DNA of 64,000 nucleotides from Phanerodontia chrysosporium. Its lineage: Eukaryota; Basidiomycota; Agaricomycetes; Polyporales; Phanerochaetaceae. Every line of letters begins with the position of its first letter. Position 1 is the first letter of the stretch. Shown here piece after piece: positions 9,401-17,076 of the stretch. Both the position numbers and the translations under genes were made by a program. The stretch covers positions 372,001-436,000 of the forward strand of contig MJGA01000002.1 in assembly GCA_001910725.1 (NCBI GenBank), given 5' to 3'. Below the pieces are notes generated by a model that saw nothing but the letters and a program-made list of their open reading frames with translations, ran no database searches and was not told where the DNA came from.

Positions 9401-10685
9401 CATATGGTCTTGATTCTGGGAAGCGTTCAGCTGCCTTCTTCTCGAAGACTTCCTTGAATTCATCGAGGTAGTCTGGAATGTAGACTGCTTTCTTCTGCGA
9501 TCCTTCCTCCTGTGCTAATGTCATTGCCGGATTGACCTTTGCGTTGATGTACAGGTCGTGAATTGCTTGTGCGGTTGTGGTTTCAATGGCGCGAACCCAT
9601 ACTTCATGCTTGCCTGGTGTGTATGCTAGCACGAAGTCTTCTGTCACTTCTTCATCCTGGTTAACGTAGTCGGATGAGGTGACTTGGAATTGTGGAGGGC
9701 ATTCAGGATGGGTCGCCATGCGTATTGCACCTATCGTGACGTGTAGAAGCCGTTGAAAAGACGGTCCCAAACCAGTGGATCCAAAGCCCTTGCTTCCTCG
9801 GGTGGTTTGCGTGAGGTTAGTGACTTCCTTGACCTCTGGCTGCATAATCCTTTCTAGGATTATTTGCGCAATTCTATCCCCAGGTTGTACTTGGAATGGT
9901 TCCTTGGTGTTGTTGACCAGTATGACCATGATTTCGCCTGTGTAATCTCGGTCTACCACTCCCGCGGCAACGTCGATTCCCTTTGATGCTAGCCCGCTTC
10001 TTGGAGCTATGCGAGCATACGTGCCAGTGGGAGGAGTGATCTTTAGTCCTGTCCGGACCTTCATGCGACTCCATGGTGGAATGACGATTGACTCGGCAGA
10101 GGAGATATCGTATCCAGCTGCTTCGTCACTTCCTCTAGTTGGAAGTGTTCCTCCACCTCGTTCAACTAATAAATGTGTGCGTAGAAGAGCCTCTTCTTCC
10201 TTTGTGGCTACTTGTATGATTCGTCCTTCTGGATCGGCTTCGTCGTCAATGAGAATTGTTCGGGGGGTGAAGTCGATCAAGCCTGTCTTCCAATTAATCC
10301 TTGGATTATGCTTTTGCAGCCAGTCAAATCCAAGGATTAATTCTTGTTTCCCTAGATGGGTGACGAGAAGTCGTTCCTTCATGGTCTTGCCCTTGATTAC
10401 CATTTCGGCGTTAACGTAGTTTCTGATGTTCCCTATCCTGTTCGGTGTTCCGTCGACATTGTATACTGCTATTGGTTTCTCCATTGGATGTTCTTGTAAC
10501 CCGAGCTTTCGTACCAGAGATCGATCGATGAACTTGCCCTGCGCGCCCGAATCGATGAGAGCCTTGGTTGTTCCGGCATTTGTACTCGTTCTGATGGTGA
10601 CAGGAATATTTATCGATTGCGCTTGCATATCTGCCACCAATACAGAATGAATCGAGTATCTCTGAGGAGTGACAGCCGGCGTCAT
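5463..10685 (-). CDS. pol: Retrotransposon Pol: protease, dUTPase, RT, RNase H, integrase, chromodomain
   Basis: A 1740-aa frame from ATG at 10685. Aspartic protease DSG at residues 45-47. A dUTPase-like domain spans about 172-305 with all five motifs: GYDIS (191-195), RSGLA (229-233), GVVDRDYTGEI (242-252), GDRIAQIIL (269-277) and RGSKGFGSTG (296-305). Reverse transcriptase follows with YMDD at 593-596. RNase H lies about 737-860 (ECDAS, DREL, TDHKNL). Integrase has an HHCC zinc region (980-1023) and D1052, D1113 and E1149. A chromodomain is at about 1338-1390. The last 324 residues are Ser/Thr/Pro-rich and overlap the third ORF. Pol is in the -1 frame relative to gag, and the gag stop lies eight bases before the pol ATG, so expression is by frameshift or by stop-and-restart; sequence alone does not decide. 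Confidence 0.95.
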   Translation of the reverse strand: MTPAVTPQRYSIHSVLVADMQAQSINIPVTIRTSTNAGTTKALIDSGAQGKFIDRSLVRKLGLQEHPMEKPIAVYNVDGTPNRIGNIRNYVNAEMVIKGKTMKERLLVTHLGKQELILGFDWLQKHNPRINWKTGLIDFTPRTILIDDEADPEGRIIQVATKEEEALLRTHLLVERGGGTLPTRGSDEAAGYDISSAESIVIPPWSRMKVRTGLKITPPTGTYARIAPRSGLASKGIDVAAGVVDRDYTGEIMVILVNNTKEPFQVQPGDRIAQIILERIMQPEVKEVTNLTQTTRGSKGFGSTGLGPSFQRLLHVTIGAIRMATHPECPPQFQVTSSDYVNQDEEVTEDFVLAYTPGKHEVWVRAIETTTAQAIHDLYINAKVNPAMTLAQEEGSQKKAVYIPDYLDEFKEVFEKKAAERFPESRPYDHAIDLKPDFVPRDCKVYPLSPLEEEKMNEFIDENLRKGYIRPSKSPMASPFFFVGKKDGSLRPCQDYRYLNEGTVKNVYPLPLISELLDKIKGFKRFTKMDLRSGYNNVRIKDGDQWKAAFKTSRGLFEPTVMFFGLCNSPATFQAMMNDIFKDMLGEGWLQIYMDDILICGHDSQDIQEKTIRVIRRLRENDLFVKPEKCAFDVESVEFLGMIVSFNNVSMDPVKVKGVLEWPVPTTVKQVRGFLGFGNFYRRFIDHYSDIARPLVDLTKKDAPFNWTTECQQAFDELKRRFTTAPVLLTPDTTKPFVIECDASLVATAAVLRQQDENGEWHPVAYLSQSLLPAERNYEIYDRELLAIIRALEAWRHYLHGAYHPIRILTDHKNLTYFRSPRRLNRRQARWHLFLSQFNYTLHHCPGSQLVQADAMTRNRFPTHTADDNIDIILLPDSVFQTTRIRSLHMATDLLTSTDHSISPMHHPFDDNLRRDIRRLTEDDPFANTVIAALNSTHLPFPGRTTRDDWSFEDGLIFYRDKCYVPSDLQLRRQVTHLYHDSPITGHPGRYKTAELIDRDFYWPGMRSFVAAYVQGCATCQQMKVNTHPTKPPLQPIKATHRSRPFAFVTCDFITHLPVSRGYSALMVVVDHDSTKGVILIPCTEKIDAITTATNYHNQVFRRFGMPSVFLSDRGPQFDSQVMRELWRLTGTEQRLSTPYHPQTDGETERVNREIESYLRIFCSNHPHDWADFVTNMEFAFNNREHSATHHSPFFLMYGSHPMALPTQFAKSKVPSIQEWFRRRQRAQEEAGAALDYATAQMATRVCRHFQPFKEGQKVWLEMTHHDDGYPFKKLAPKRHGPFKIAKVLSRLVYKLALPKTMKIHPVIHASLLSPYHETPQHGKNFLNPPPDLIDGHEEYEVEAILADRPWGNGRRYLIRWKDQPTAENSWEPESHLENAKELLEEYKSRHPRLHGQQRPRSTTSATSTTASTNPPQCRPTSPPPTSASRPSLPSWAATPSPSPTMTDFSPLANSSQTTSLTTFSPATSTSPSTTGSTTTPLPTSEMISGRSSSNGAPNPSSPSTTRSNDGSSHGRPKNVSENSSDRPSLRSSAWPKKTEEETLTRNPSEKNHPPSQMPKTLTSKSSQAKAKSPQPLTPTPSSKTDPGMSKETGTKGSQDNMEKGPGTASPSGTSPIMPTKNSSPQNAIGPNFENASTTSSITLSPETHSAPRRSKRERRLPARYLQTTLLPPSTSNASPTTPEMLSVTLSNSSNPQPLHASSEWPDESAISSTISTMLNESKNFSLPLSQNKTTTSWKW

Positions 10686-10693
10686 CCTCTTAG

Positions 10694-12121
10694 TTAAAAA
10701 TTCTTCTGAGTCTCCGTGGTCTCATTGTCGTTGGTCTTCGAGCGCGTTGAATAATAGCGAGTGGCGAGTTCGTCGAATTGTTGCATGGACAAGGCCATGA
10801 CGGCGTTGATGTCAACTTGGTTCGTGTTAGAGGTTCCTTCGTTGGTTTCGTCCTTTCCTTCGACTTGTGTTGCCCTGATCTGGGTTCGACTGTTGCCCCG
10901 GTTTGACGTAAATTGGCGTGTGAATCCGCCTCGTCCGGGGTTGTTCCTTCCTTGTCCACGCCCGTTGCCTTGTTCGTTCTGCTCTTGGTTACGGCGTGGG
11001 GCTCGGCATTCTCGTGCAATGTGCCCTTCTCGTCTACAATTGTAGCACTTGACTCCAGTCTTCCTGGTGGTGATGGCGTCGATCTCCATTGCATTGGGAT
11101 CAGGAGTGGACGTAGTGTTGGAGTTGGAAGTGGTGGAATGATTGGAGTAGTGCGTGTGGTCTTTACGCTGCCGGATTGATTTGACAATGCGTCTTCTATT
11201 GTCGATGATGAGGGCATGATTCTGCCAAAGGGATAGAGGGGCGTGATCCGGTACAACGAGGAGGAGTTTGTCGACGAGTTTATGATCGAGGGCGCGTACA
11301 TATTGTTGCGCCATGGATTCATCAGCGTCGGGGTTAATGACACCTGCTTCGGCGAGAAGGGTATTGAATTCCACATTGAATTCGTGGACGGATCTGTCGC
11401 CTTGCGTAATGGCATGGAGCCTGCTCATAGCTTCCGCTCTGGGATCTGGTGATTGGTATGTGTCGAGGAAGTCTGCCTTGTGCTTGTCCCATGTGGGGAA
11501 TCCACTGAGTAAGTAGATTCGCTCTCGCATGGTGGCCCATCGTCTAGGGTACTTCTTTCCTTCGTCCTTCATTCTTGAGTCGAAGTAGCGGATCTTAGAT
11601 TCGTCGGTGGGGAACTTGGAGGCTTTGGCTCTAAAGTACATCTCGCATTGGTGGACGAAGTCGCGAGCCTTCTCGGCTTCTCCAGTGAATTCTTCCGGGG
11701 GTGTCATCTGTTCGTCTTGTGGTACGAGGGCCCGTATTGCCGCTGTGAAGGCTGCTAAGACATTCTGGTCGAGGTTGGATGGAGGTTGCGGTCCGTTGCC
11801 TCCTCCTCCTGGGGAATTGCCTCCTCCTCCTCCTGGCGGATTGCCTCCTCCTCCTGGAGGATTACCTCCTCCTCCTCCTGAGGGGTTGCTTCCACTTCCT
11901 TGGCCGAGGTTTCCGTAGTGTGTGAACCATGTTCCGCTCGAGTTCACGGCCTGGTTTATGGCTTGTTGGAATAGTGCGACGGATATGCCATTAGGGTTTC
12001 CCTGAAACCCAACTCGTTGTGCCACTGCTGCGAGTAATTGTTCGACGGGTAAATCGTCGAGGTTCTGTATCGTGTTTGTTTCTTGGCGTGTTTCGGTTTC
12101 CAGCTGTGTTTCGGTGGCCAT
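10694..12121 (-). CDS. gag: Retrotransposon Gag with CCHC zinc knuckle
   Basis: A 475-aa protein that packages element RNA into virus-like particles. It has a glutamine/threonine-rich start, a repetitive Gly/Pro linker (about residues 80-112), a capsid-type region (about 140-310, with EEFTGEAEKARDFVHQCEMY) and one zinc knuckle, CYNCRREGHIAREC, at residues 359-372. The ATG at 12121 is the first ATG after the LTR TATA box in any frame, but the same frame stays open for another 125 codons upstream (listed separately), so the mature protein may be longer if a non-ATG start is used. Confidence 0.93.
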   Translation of the reverse strand: MATETQLETETRQETNTIQNLDDLPVEQLLAAVAQRVGFQGNPNGISVALFQQAINQAVNSSGTWFTHYGNLGQGSGSNPSGGGGGNPPGGGGNPPGGGGGNSPGGGGNGPQPPSNLDQNVLAAFTAAIRALVPQDEQMTPPEEFTGEAEKARDFVHQCEMYFRAKASKFPTDESKIRYFDSRMKDEGKKYPRRWATMRERIYLLSGFPTWDKHKADFLDTYQSPDPRAEAMSRLHAITQGDRSVHEFNVEFNTLLAEAGVINPDADESMAQQYVRALDHKLVDKLLLVVPDHAPLSLWQNHALIIDNRRRIVKSIRQRKDHTHYSNHSTTSNSNTTSTPDPNAMEIDAITTRKTGVKCYNCRREGHIARECRAPRRNQEQNEQGNGRGQGRNNPGRGGFTRQFTSNRGNSRTQIRATQVEGKDETNEGTSNTNQVDINAVMALSMQQFDELATRYYSTRSKTNDNETTETQKNF

Positions 12122-12496
12122 GTCGGATTGTGTGGAGTCAGTGGACGACTGTGTTTCTTCGCTTTCGTCGTGTGCTCTTGCCTCCTGTTCGTCGGAGTAT
12201 CTCTCGTATTCGTCGATGCTGGGGAATCTGCTAATTTGCTGTTCTGTCGGTCGTTCGTGATCTTCTTCAGAGATTTCGTCTTCGGGTGCTGCGTTAAGGT
12301 ACCTCCAAGGGCACGGTTGTACTTGACACTTGGTCCACTGAAGTCTGTCGCGTTCGTTCTTTCCCCAGTGCTTGTCCTTGATCTGTTTCTTGTGGAATAC
12401 GTGTGCGCAACTGGCGCACGCTAGCTTGTCCGTGGTGACTGCGATATTCTGGGCTTGGGCCTTAGGCAGGCCAGCCGATGCGTGTGGGAGCTTCTC
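12122..12496 (-). other. ATG-free open leader in frame with gag, Cys/His-rich
   Basis: From just after a TAG at 12497-12499, 125 codons stay open and run straight into the gag ATG. No ATG occurs in any frame between the LTR TATA box and 12121. The translation looks like protein: it contains ACASCAHVFHKKQI and later TKCQVQPCPWRYLN (a possible C-x2-C/H...C-x4-C metal site), then an acidic stretch. Codon choice resembles gag. Options are a non-ATG start (a CTG is available), translation from a spliced transcript, or a relic of a longer gag. Confidence 0.6.
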
Positions 12497-12500
12497 CTAA

Positions 12501-12836
12501 TGTAAGAGTCTGAATACGTGTATAGAGGACTTGAGCGCAGGCCTCAAGTGTAGCGCGAGTACAGAAGACTTGGACTCAGGCTCCAAGTGTAGCAATAGAT
12601 AACTAGACGAGAGTACAAGAGGAGAAGCTGAAGAAAAGAGTACAGAGAGGTAGTCCTTATATACTCTAACCCAGGCCTGCTACCAGGAGGGAACAACGAG
12701 GCATAGGCTACCAGTCAGTATGAGTCATAATGAATCAAGGGATGAAACATGATGAAAGAGGGGTGAAACATGTAAGAGAAAAGAGAGGATCAAATAAATC
12801 AGTATAGCCTTGCACAGCCATATCCCAACTGTAACA
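12501..12836 (-). repeat. 5' LTR of the Ty3/gypsy element
   Basis: A 336-bp direct repeat identical to 4702-5037. It carries the element's promoter (TATA box listed separately). Confidence 0.97.
12656..12663 (-). promoter_or_regulatory. TATA box in the 5' LTR
   Basis: TATATAAG on the minus strand, followed by a pyrimidine-rich stretch, is the best core promoter candidate in the LTR. It would place the transcript start near 12630. Confidence 0.6.
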
Positions 12837-12841
12837 TCAGT
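12837..12841. repeat. Target-site duplication, right
   Basis: TCAGT directly after the right LTR, matching 4697-4701. Confidence 0.9.
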
Positions 12842-13422
12842 GTGGCTCTGGCTTGTAATATTTTCTCCTGTGGACGATGAAGTGTTACTCCTAATTGCTC
12901 TCATTTGTGCATTTCTGACCTCTTACCCCACCGTATTGGACCGCTATAATGAAAATAAAAGTATTTAAGTCAATTTCGAGGACGACTGCAACCAGGACAA
13001 CTACTACGCATGTCCAGTCCTCCGACAAGATGCCCATCTCATTCAACGTTGATCACACGACCAATCCACCGATCCATGCACGCCTCCCGGCACCACGTGG
13101 GAACCGGAGACAGGCTTCGCATGACAGCAGTGCAGTTTCCTCCGGCAGGCACGACTGCTCTGTACCTTTCCCCGGGGGGCGACCATCGCGCCAGCACTCT
13201 CCCAGCACTGTCCCTCCACCAATCCGTGCCGGACGGCGTTGATCCCCGCTGTCACTTGGACGCAGATCCCGGCGATATCGCGTCCACTGGCACTAGCAAC
13301 TTGTATCCGGAGGCGCATGTGCCCCGTCTTGCCGCACCGCCGACAGGCACAGGTTTTCGCGCGTGTTGTACGTGCCAAGGCTGCGGAGAAACTTGAGCCC
13401 AAAGGCTGCATGCGTTTGCGCG

Positions 13423-13430
13423 TATAAATA
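13423..13430 (+). promoter_or_regulatory. TATA box of CaaX peptide copy B
   Basis: TATAAATA, 76 bases before the ATG at 13499. The preceding 200-300 bases resemble the region upstream of copy C. Confidence 0.65.
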
Positions 13431-13498
13431 GTTGGACAGATAGCAGACGTGTTCACACACACTCCCGCAAGGCTTGACTCTCTACACGTCCTACAGTA

Positions 13499-13762
13499 AT
13501 GGCCAACATCAGTGCGTATCTCGCTGCGACGCGTACTTCGATGATGAGGTATGCTGACATGGTGCACAGTCAGTATGAACGGCGTGCCCCTCGACGGGTT
13601 CAAGGATCCCTCCGCGGCGTAAGCGTCCCGCTATGTCGGACGAGTCTCGTGGCTCATCAATCTTACAGCTCTGTTGAGGGCTCTACGGGCCCGAAGGGCA
13701 TCACTGGGGCTATTAGGCCTCCGGCCACCGGTGCCACAAACCCGCCCTGCGTTATCTTCTAA
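13499..13762 (+). CDS. Small CaaX-terminated peptide, pheromone-precursor-like (copy B)
   Basis: Spliced model 13499-13511, 13570-13618, 13669-13762 (51 aa), with introns of 58 and 50 bases and canonical GTGCGT/GTAAGC donors. The product starts MANIISMNGVPLDGFKDPS, continues STGPKGITGAIRPPATG and ends PPCVIF. Exon sizes (13, 49, 94) and phases match copy C, and the last exon is the same length as in copy A. Cys-Val-Ile-Phe is a CaaX box; Phe at the last place allows farnesyl or geranylgeranyl transfer. By chance the unspliced frame is also open, but the splice sites are conserved between copies and so is the spliced protein. Role unknown: a lipidated signal peptide is the obvious reading, a membrane-tethered intracellular peptide the alternative. 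Confidence 0.75.
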   Translation: MANISAYLAATRTSMMRYADMVHSQYERRAPRRVQGSLRGVSVPLCRTSLVAHQSYSSVEGSTGPKGITGAIRPPATGATNPPCVIF

Positions 13763-14590
13763 GGGATTTGTGAAGAATTTCGGGGCTATCGGTTTGACTT
13801 CGCTCGCTGCGTATTCTGTACCTGAAGTACACGGTCCTTGTTTTTGAGACAAGTTTTGCTGAGAGTACAATTGCACAAAAAAGTTCAGTCGCTGGCAGCG
13901 TACTCTGTTTTCACACCATCTGCTGGTGCGTTGGGCCCGCCGTATTCCTCGACACGGCGACTTGATCTGCCCTTCATTTTGACGCTCATGAGAGTCGCGC
14001 CCTTGTCCTGCGGCACTGCGGCAGCAGTCCAGGTTTGAGTTCGAATTCGCGGATGACTCGGTGTCATCCGACGCACGTGACAACCATCACCTTCGTGGCG
14101 CTCGGCGACGGTCGGCAGCTGCCGGGCTTTTTGAACAAGCGCCAAGTCTCGTCGCCCATGCATCGTGACCTTCACAAAACGCGCAGCGAGGCTGCCAGAT
14201 AATTGATTCTGCACGAGATATCGTCTTGTTGACGTGGTTGCGCGCAAACATTGCAGCCAACTCAGCAGTAGGACCCAGGTCCTTCTTACTCGTCTAACGT
14301 CGAAATGCAGGAGACTAGTTGGAAGTTGCCTGTCCGACCGCTGGCAAGGAGGATAGCCACTCCCTCGTCTGTATGTGAAGATGGCGACCAATTGGTAATG
14401 ACTGTGAGTATCTCTCGTACATGTCTGACGGTTTCTTCATGTGCATTTGCCAGCAAAGCACGAAGTGTAGCACGGATCCATGGTCTTGTCCTCGAGAGGT
14501 CAGTACTCAACCGTGACTACCCCCTATAAACGTTTAATCCAATTATAAAGTTCTTAGAACTGCTATCATTACACAAACAAGCCTGTCAAA
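13763..14590. other. Spacer between CaaX copies, no gene seen
   Basis: Several short open frames, none with coding character. It separates copy B from the duplicated upstream region of copy C. Confidence 0.5.
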
Positions 14591-14604
14591 GGCCCTGACA
14601 CTCA

Positions 14605-15165
14605 GTTCAAGGCACCTTCGATGGCGTGTCGGACATGCACATTCACCGCACCACGCCTGTTCCTCCATCTCCGCGCCCCGCCCGGCACAAGACCAAATGG
14701 GACCAGCCTTCTACTGTTGCGACACCCCTTCAGCAAGCAGCATTGTATCCGTGGATTCATTCGCGCACTAGCGTTATCGACCTGAATCTCGGCAAGCTGG
14801 AGACCTCACGCGGGGCGGCACCAGAGCGACGTAGCACAATCTCGCGGCGTAGCAAGCCTCGCATCACAGAAAACGCCGCTCCCTCCGGCGGGCACGACCA
14901 CCTTATAGCTGCTCCCAGTAGATCGCCCCAGCGGTCCCTGCGCCAATCCGCGTCAGATGGTATTCATGCCCGCCGTCGCTTGCGAGGGATGGCGCATCCC
15001 GGCGATATCGTGTCTACAGGCACTAGCAGCTATGCGGCCTGCGGGCACAACCATAGTATGCGGCCTCGTACCTGGTCTACATGCAACTCGTGCTGCTGCG
15101 GTGACGCGCACCGTCCATTGCTCGCGTTGTATGTGCCGAGCACTGGCCGGACAGCTCTGGATATA
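14605..15165 (+). repeat. Diverged duplicate of upstream regions
   Basis: The first about 50 bases match 2712-2760. The later part (14890-15040) matches 13130-13300 upstream of copy B in patches, including CTCCGGC.GGCACGAC and CCCGGCGATATCG, in the same order. This is the promoter-side half of a duplicated unit that also contains the peptide gene. Confidence 0.6.
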
Positions 15166-15168
15166 AAA
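15162..15168 (+). promoter_or_regulatory. TATA box of CaaX copy C
   Basis: TATAAAA, about 90 bases before the ATG at 15253, in the position equivalent to the box of copy B. Confidence 0.6.
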
Positions 15169-15252
15169 CTACGGGCCGGCTCGGCTGAGCAGAAGAGCAG
15201 ACACTTAGTTTCCCCCTGCCTACACCAAACCTTCAGCACACGTCTCACGGTA

Positions 15253-15504
15253 ATGACCAACAGCGGTGCGTGTCCTGCGTCCTGCGTTAGGACATCGCTG
15301 ACGATGGTACTATAGCTAGCATGAACGGCGCACTCGTCAACGCGCTCAACGATCCCACCGCTGCGTAGGGGTCCAGCTGCGTCGGGCGCATCTCATGCGC
15401 TCATCAGTATCACAGTTCACGGAGACCACTGCGACGACGAAGGGCATTGCCGGCACCATCAAGCCCCAGCGACCGGCGTGGCATACCCGCCTTGCGTCAT
15501 CTTC
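15253..15504 (+). pseudogene. CaaX peptide copy C, frame broken
   Basis: Exons 15253-15265 and 15316-15364 are intact and of the same size and phase as in copy B (MTNSASMNGALVNALNDPTAA). The third exon (15416-15504) still shows TKGIAGTIK and then, in another frame, VAYPPCVIF. Compared with copy B it is two bases short (one near 15416, one in a C run near 15471), and the stop that should follow the Phe codon is missing. Each change is a single missing base. Because many host genes in this window show the same kind of one-base loss, this may be a working gene damaged only in the assembly. I call it a pseudogene as written. Confidence 0.55.
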
Positions 15505-15810
15505 AACAATTCGCGCAAGATGCAGTTGTTCATAGTGGGTTCAGGCAGTTTGACGTTCCTCACTGTGTACGTTGTATGAGGCTCCGAAACAACTCTTGTT
15601 TTGAGTGTAGTCGCATTCCGAAGACAGGAAATTACGAAGGGACTCGAGATTAAGACGCGAAGCTGTTACAATTGCTATAGTACACGCGAATTTGCGCTCA
15701 GGTCTGCACGGGAGGGACGCCTCACGTCAATGAAGTCCTCTACACAGCAAGGCGGGATACTCACGCATATATACATCCAAATTCCCGACAAATTGTCCTT
15801 CAACACCAAC

Positions 15811-16149
15811 TCAGGGCTTGCGCTCGCCCTGGACAGTCGCGCGGACCTCCTTCGAGGGCAACCGCGCGTCGCTCTGGCCGCTCATGAGGCCTGCGCCTTG
15901 TTCTTCTGTTTCTGCAGTCATCGTCAGCAGCACAAACGCGCCGCGAAAGGCGAGAGGACGCACTGTATATCGACGCGGGGAGGTTCTCGTGCTTGCTCTG
16001 CTTGCCTGCGACATACATATATCCGAGCGTCGCGACGCTGCCGCCGATGGCACACGCAGCCTGTGGACAGAAGCGCGTCAGGGCCCGTGTGTCCGCTGCT
16101 GCGAAAGCGCGCCACGCACCAAGGTCTTGCTGTTCGCGAGAGAACTCAT
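15811..16149 (-). CDS. Small single-pass membrane protein (paralogue 1)
   Basis: Exons 16120-16149, 15964-16060 and 15811-15911 (75 aa), with introns of 59 and 52 bases. The product starts MSSLANSKTL, has one hydrophobic segment (AACAIGGSVATLGYMYV, about residues 11-27) and a charged tail with SKEVRATVQGERKP. The gene has the same three-exon plan (phase 0, then phase 1, helix at the start of exon 2) as the gene at 16745-17076, so the two are probably a tandem pair. Length and helix position would fit a small mitochondrial or ER membrane protein, but no function can be assigned. The spacer 15505-15810 before it holds nothing I recognise. Confidence 0.65.
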
Positions 16150-16744
16150 GTCGTCGTGGTCGTGGTGGGGGCTCAGAAAGGTGTGTGAGGTCGTGTATGT
16201 CTAGGGCGAGAGGGGAACTGTGTGAAGCGTCGCATGAGAGGGTCGGTATATGTAGAGAGGCCCGGCGTTTCTGGCGTGCGCCGTAGAGCCACCTCTTGGC
16301 TCTCGGGACCAGTGACGTCATACCTTTTTGGGACGCTGCGCCAGTGACCGCGTCGGCCACGATACGCGTACACACGGCCTGAGGGCAGCTGCGACTACTT
16401 TACCAGGGTACTTTATTCTGATTCTATTTGTTCTATATTGAGATAATGTCTAGCCCTTGCTCGCCACACTGTGCGTCGAGGTAACATGTGTCTATGGCGG
16501 CATGCCAGTGAGCACGATCGCCATTTTGGAGACCATTTATACAGTGAGAGTCACATTTCATCAGGCTTCTCGGCCGGCAGTGGTTTTGTGCTTGCAAGGG
16601 ACGATGAAAGGGAAGGGGTATCACCTGCACTTTAGGAACGCGAATCAAGTATGAGGAGTATATGTGAGTTTGTTACAATACAAGTTCGAGATATGCTGCG
16701 GCAGTGTGTTAAATGAGCAGTTGAGGCCGCGTCGATCCAGAAGG
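16150..16744. other. Spacer between the two small membrane-protein genes
   Basis: No coding region recognised. It should hold the promoter of the 15811 gene and the 3' end of the 16745 gene. Confidence 0.5.
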
Positions 16745-17076
16745 CTATACCGCTCCCTTGCGAGTCTCTGGGATAGTCTGAGCAGTGGGGTTGTCGTCAA
16801 CCTTGCTCGAGGGCGTGCCTGCGCAGAAGTGGTCAATACAACGCAGGAGTTGACAAAACAAACAGATGTGCTTACCGGACTTGGCTTGCGCATTTCGTTG
16901 CGCCTTCGCCGGCTCTGTGCCCTTCATGGTGTACCAGAGCGCGCCGGCAGCGACAACCGCGCCAGCGGTGTACAGCATCTACATCGCAAGGCGGCTATCA
17001 GCATCACGTCAGCATAGAGCAAGACAGCGATATGCACCATGCGCTGCTGATTTCCTGCGGTGTGTGGTCGGTTCAT
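16745..17076 (-). CDS. Small single-pass membrane protein (paralogue 2)
   Basis: Exons 17038-17076, 16876-16978 and 16745-16818 (71 aa), with introns of 59 and 57 bases. The helix MLYTAGAVVAAGALWYTM opens exon 2, followed by KGTEPAKAQRNAQAKSG and a polar tail ending PETRKGAV. The coding of exons 2 and 3 is well supported. Exon 1 (MNRPHTAGNQQRM) is proposed because it gives the same exon number and phases as the 15811 gene; translation from the ATG at 16978 is the alternative. Function unknown. Confidence 0.6.

Larger units (their letters stand above)
4702..12836 (-). mobile_element. Complete Ty3/gypsy (chromovirus) LTR retrotransposon with dUTPase domain and extra ORF
   Basis: An 8135-bp element read on the minus strand: 5' LTR 12501-12836, ATG-free leader, gag, pol, third ORF, 3' LTR 4702-5037. 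The LTRs begin TG and end CA, are identical base for base by my reading, and are flanked by TCAGT duplications. Domain order protease, reverse transcriptase, RNase H, integrase, chromodomain is that of chromoviruses. All long frames are intact, unlike several host genes in the window. The bases after the 5' LTR do not begin with the TGG usual for a tRNA-primed start, so the priming mode is unclear. Identical LTRs mean insertion was recent on an evolutionary scale, and the copy may be active. It lies between two copies of the CaaX peptide family. Confidence 0.95.

Noticed and set aside
4219..15504. Calling the CaaX family mating-type B pheromones
   Set aside because: No STE3-type receptor in the window and the peptide bodies do not match known mating pheromones; only the C-terminal logic is shared.
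15800..16375. A 191-codon minus-strand frame
   Set aside because: It reads through both introns of the small membrane-protein gene in the wrong frame.
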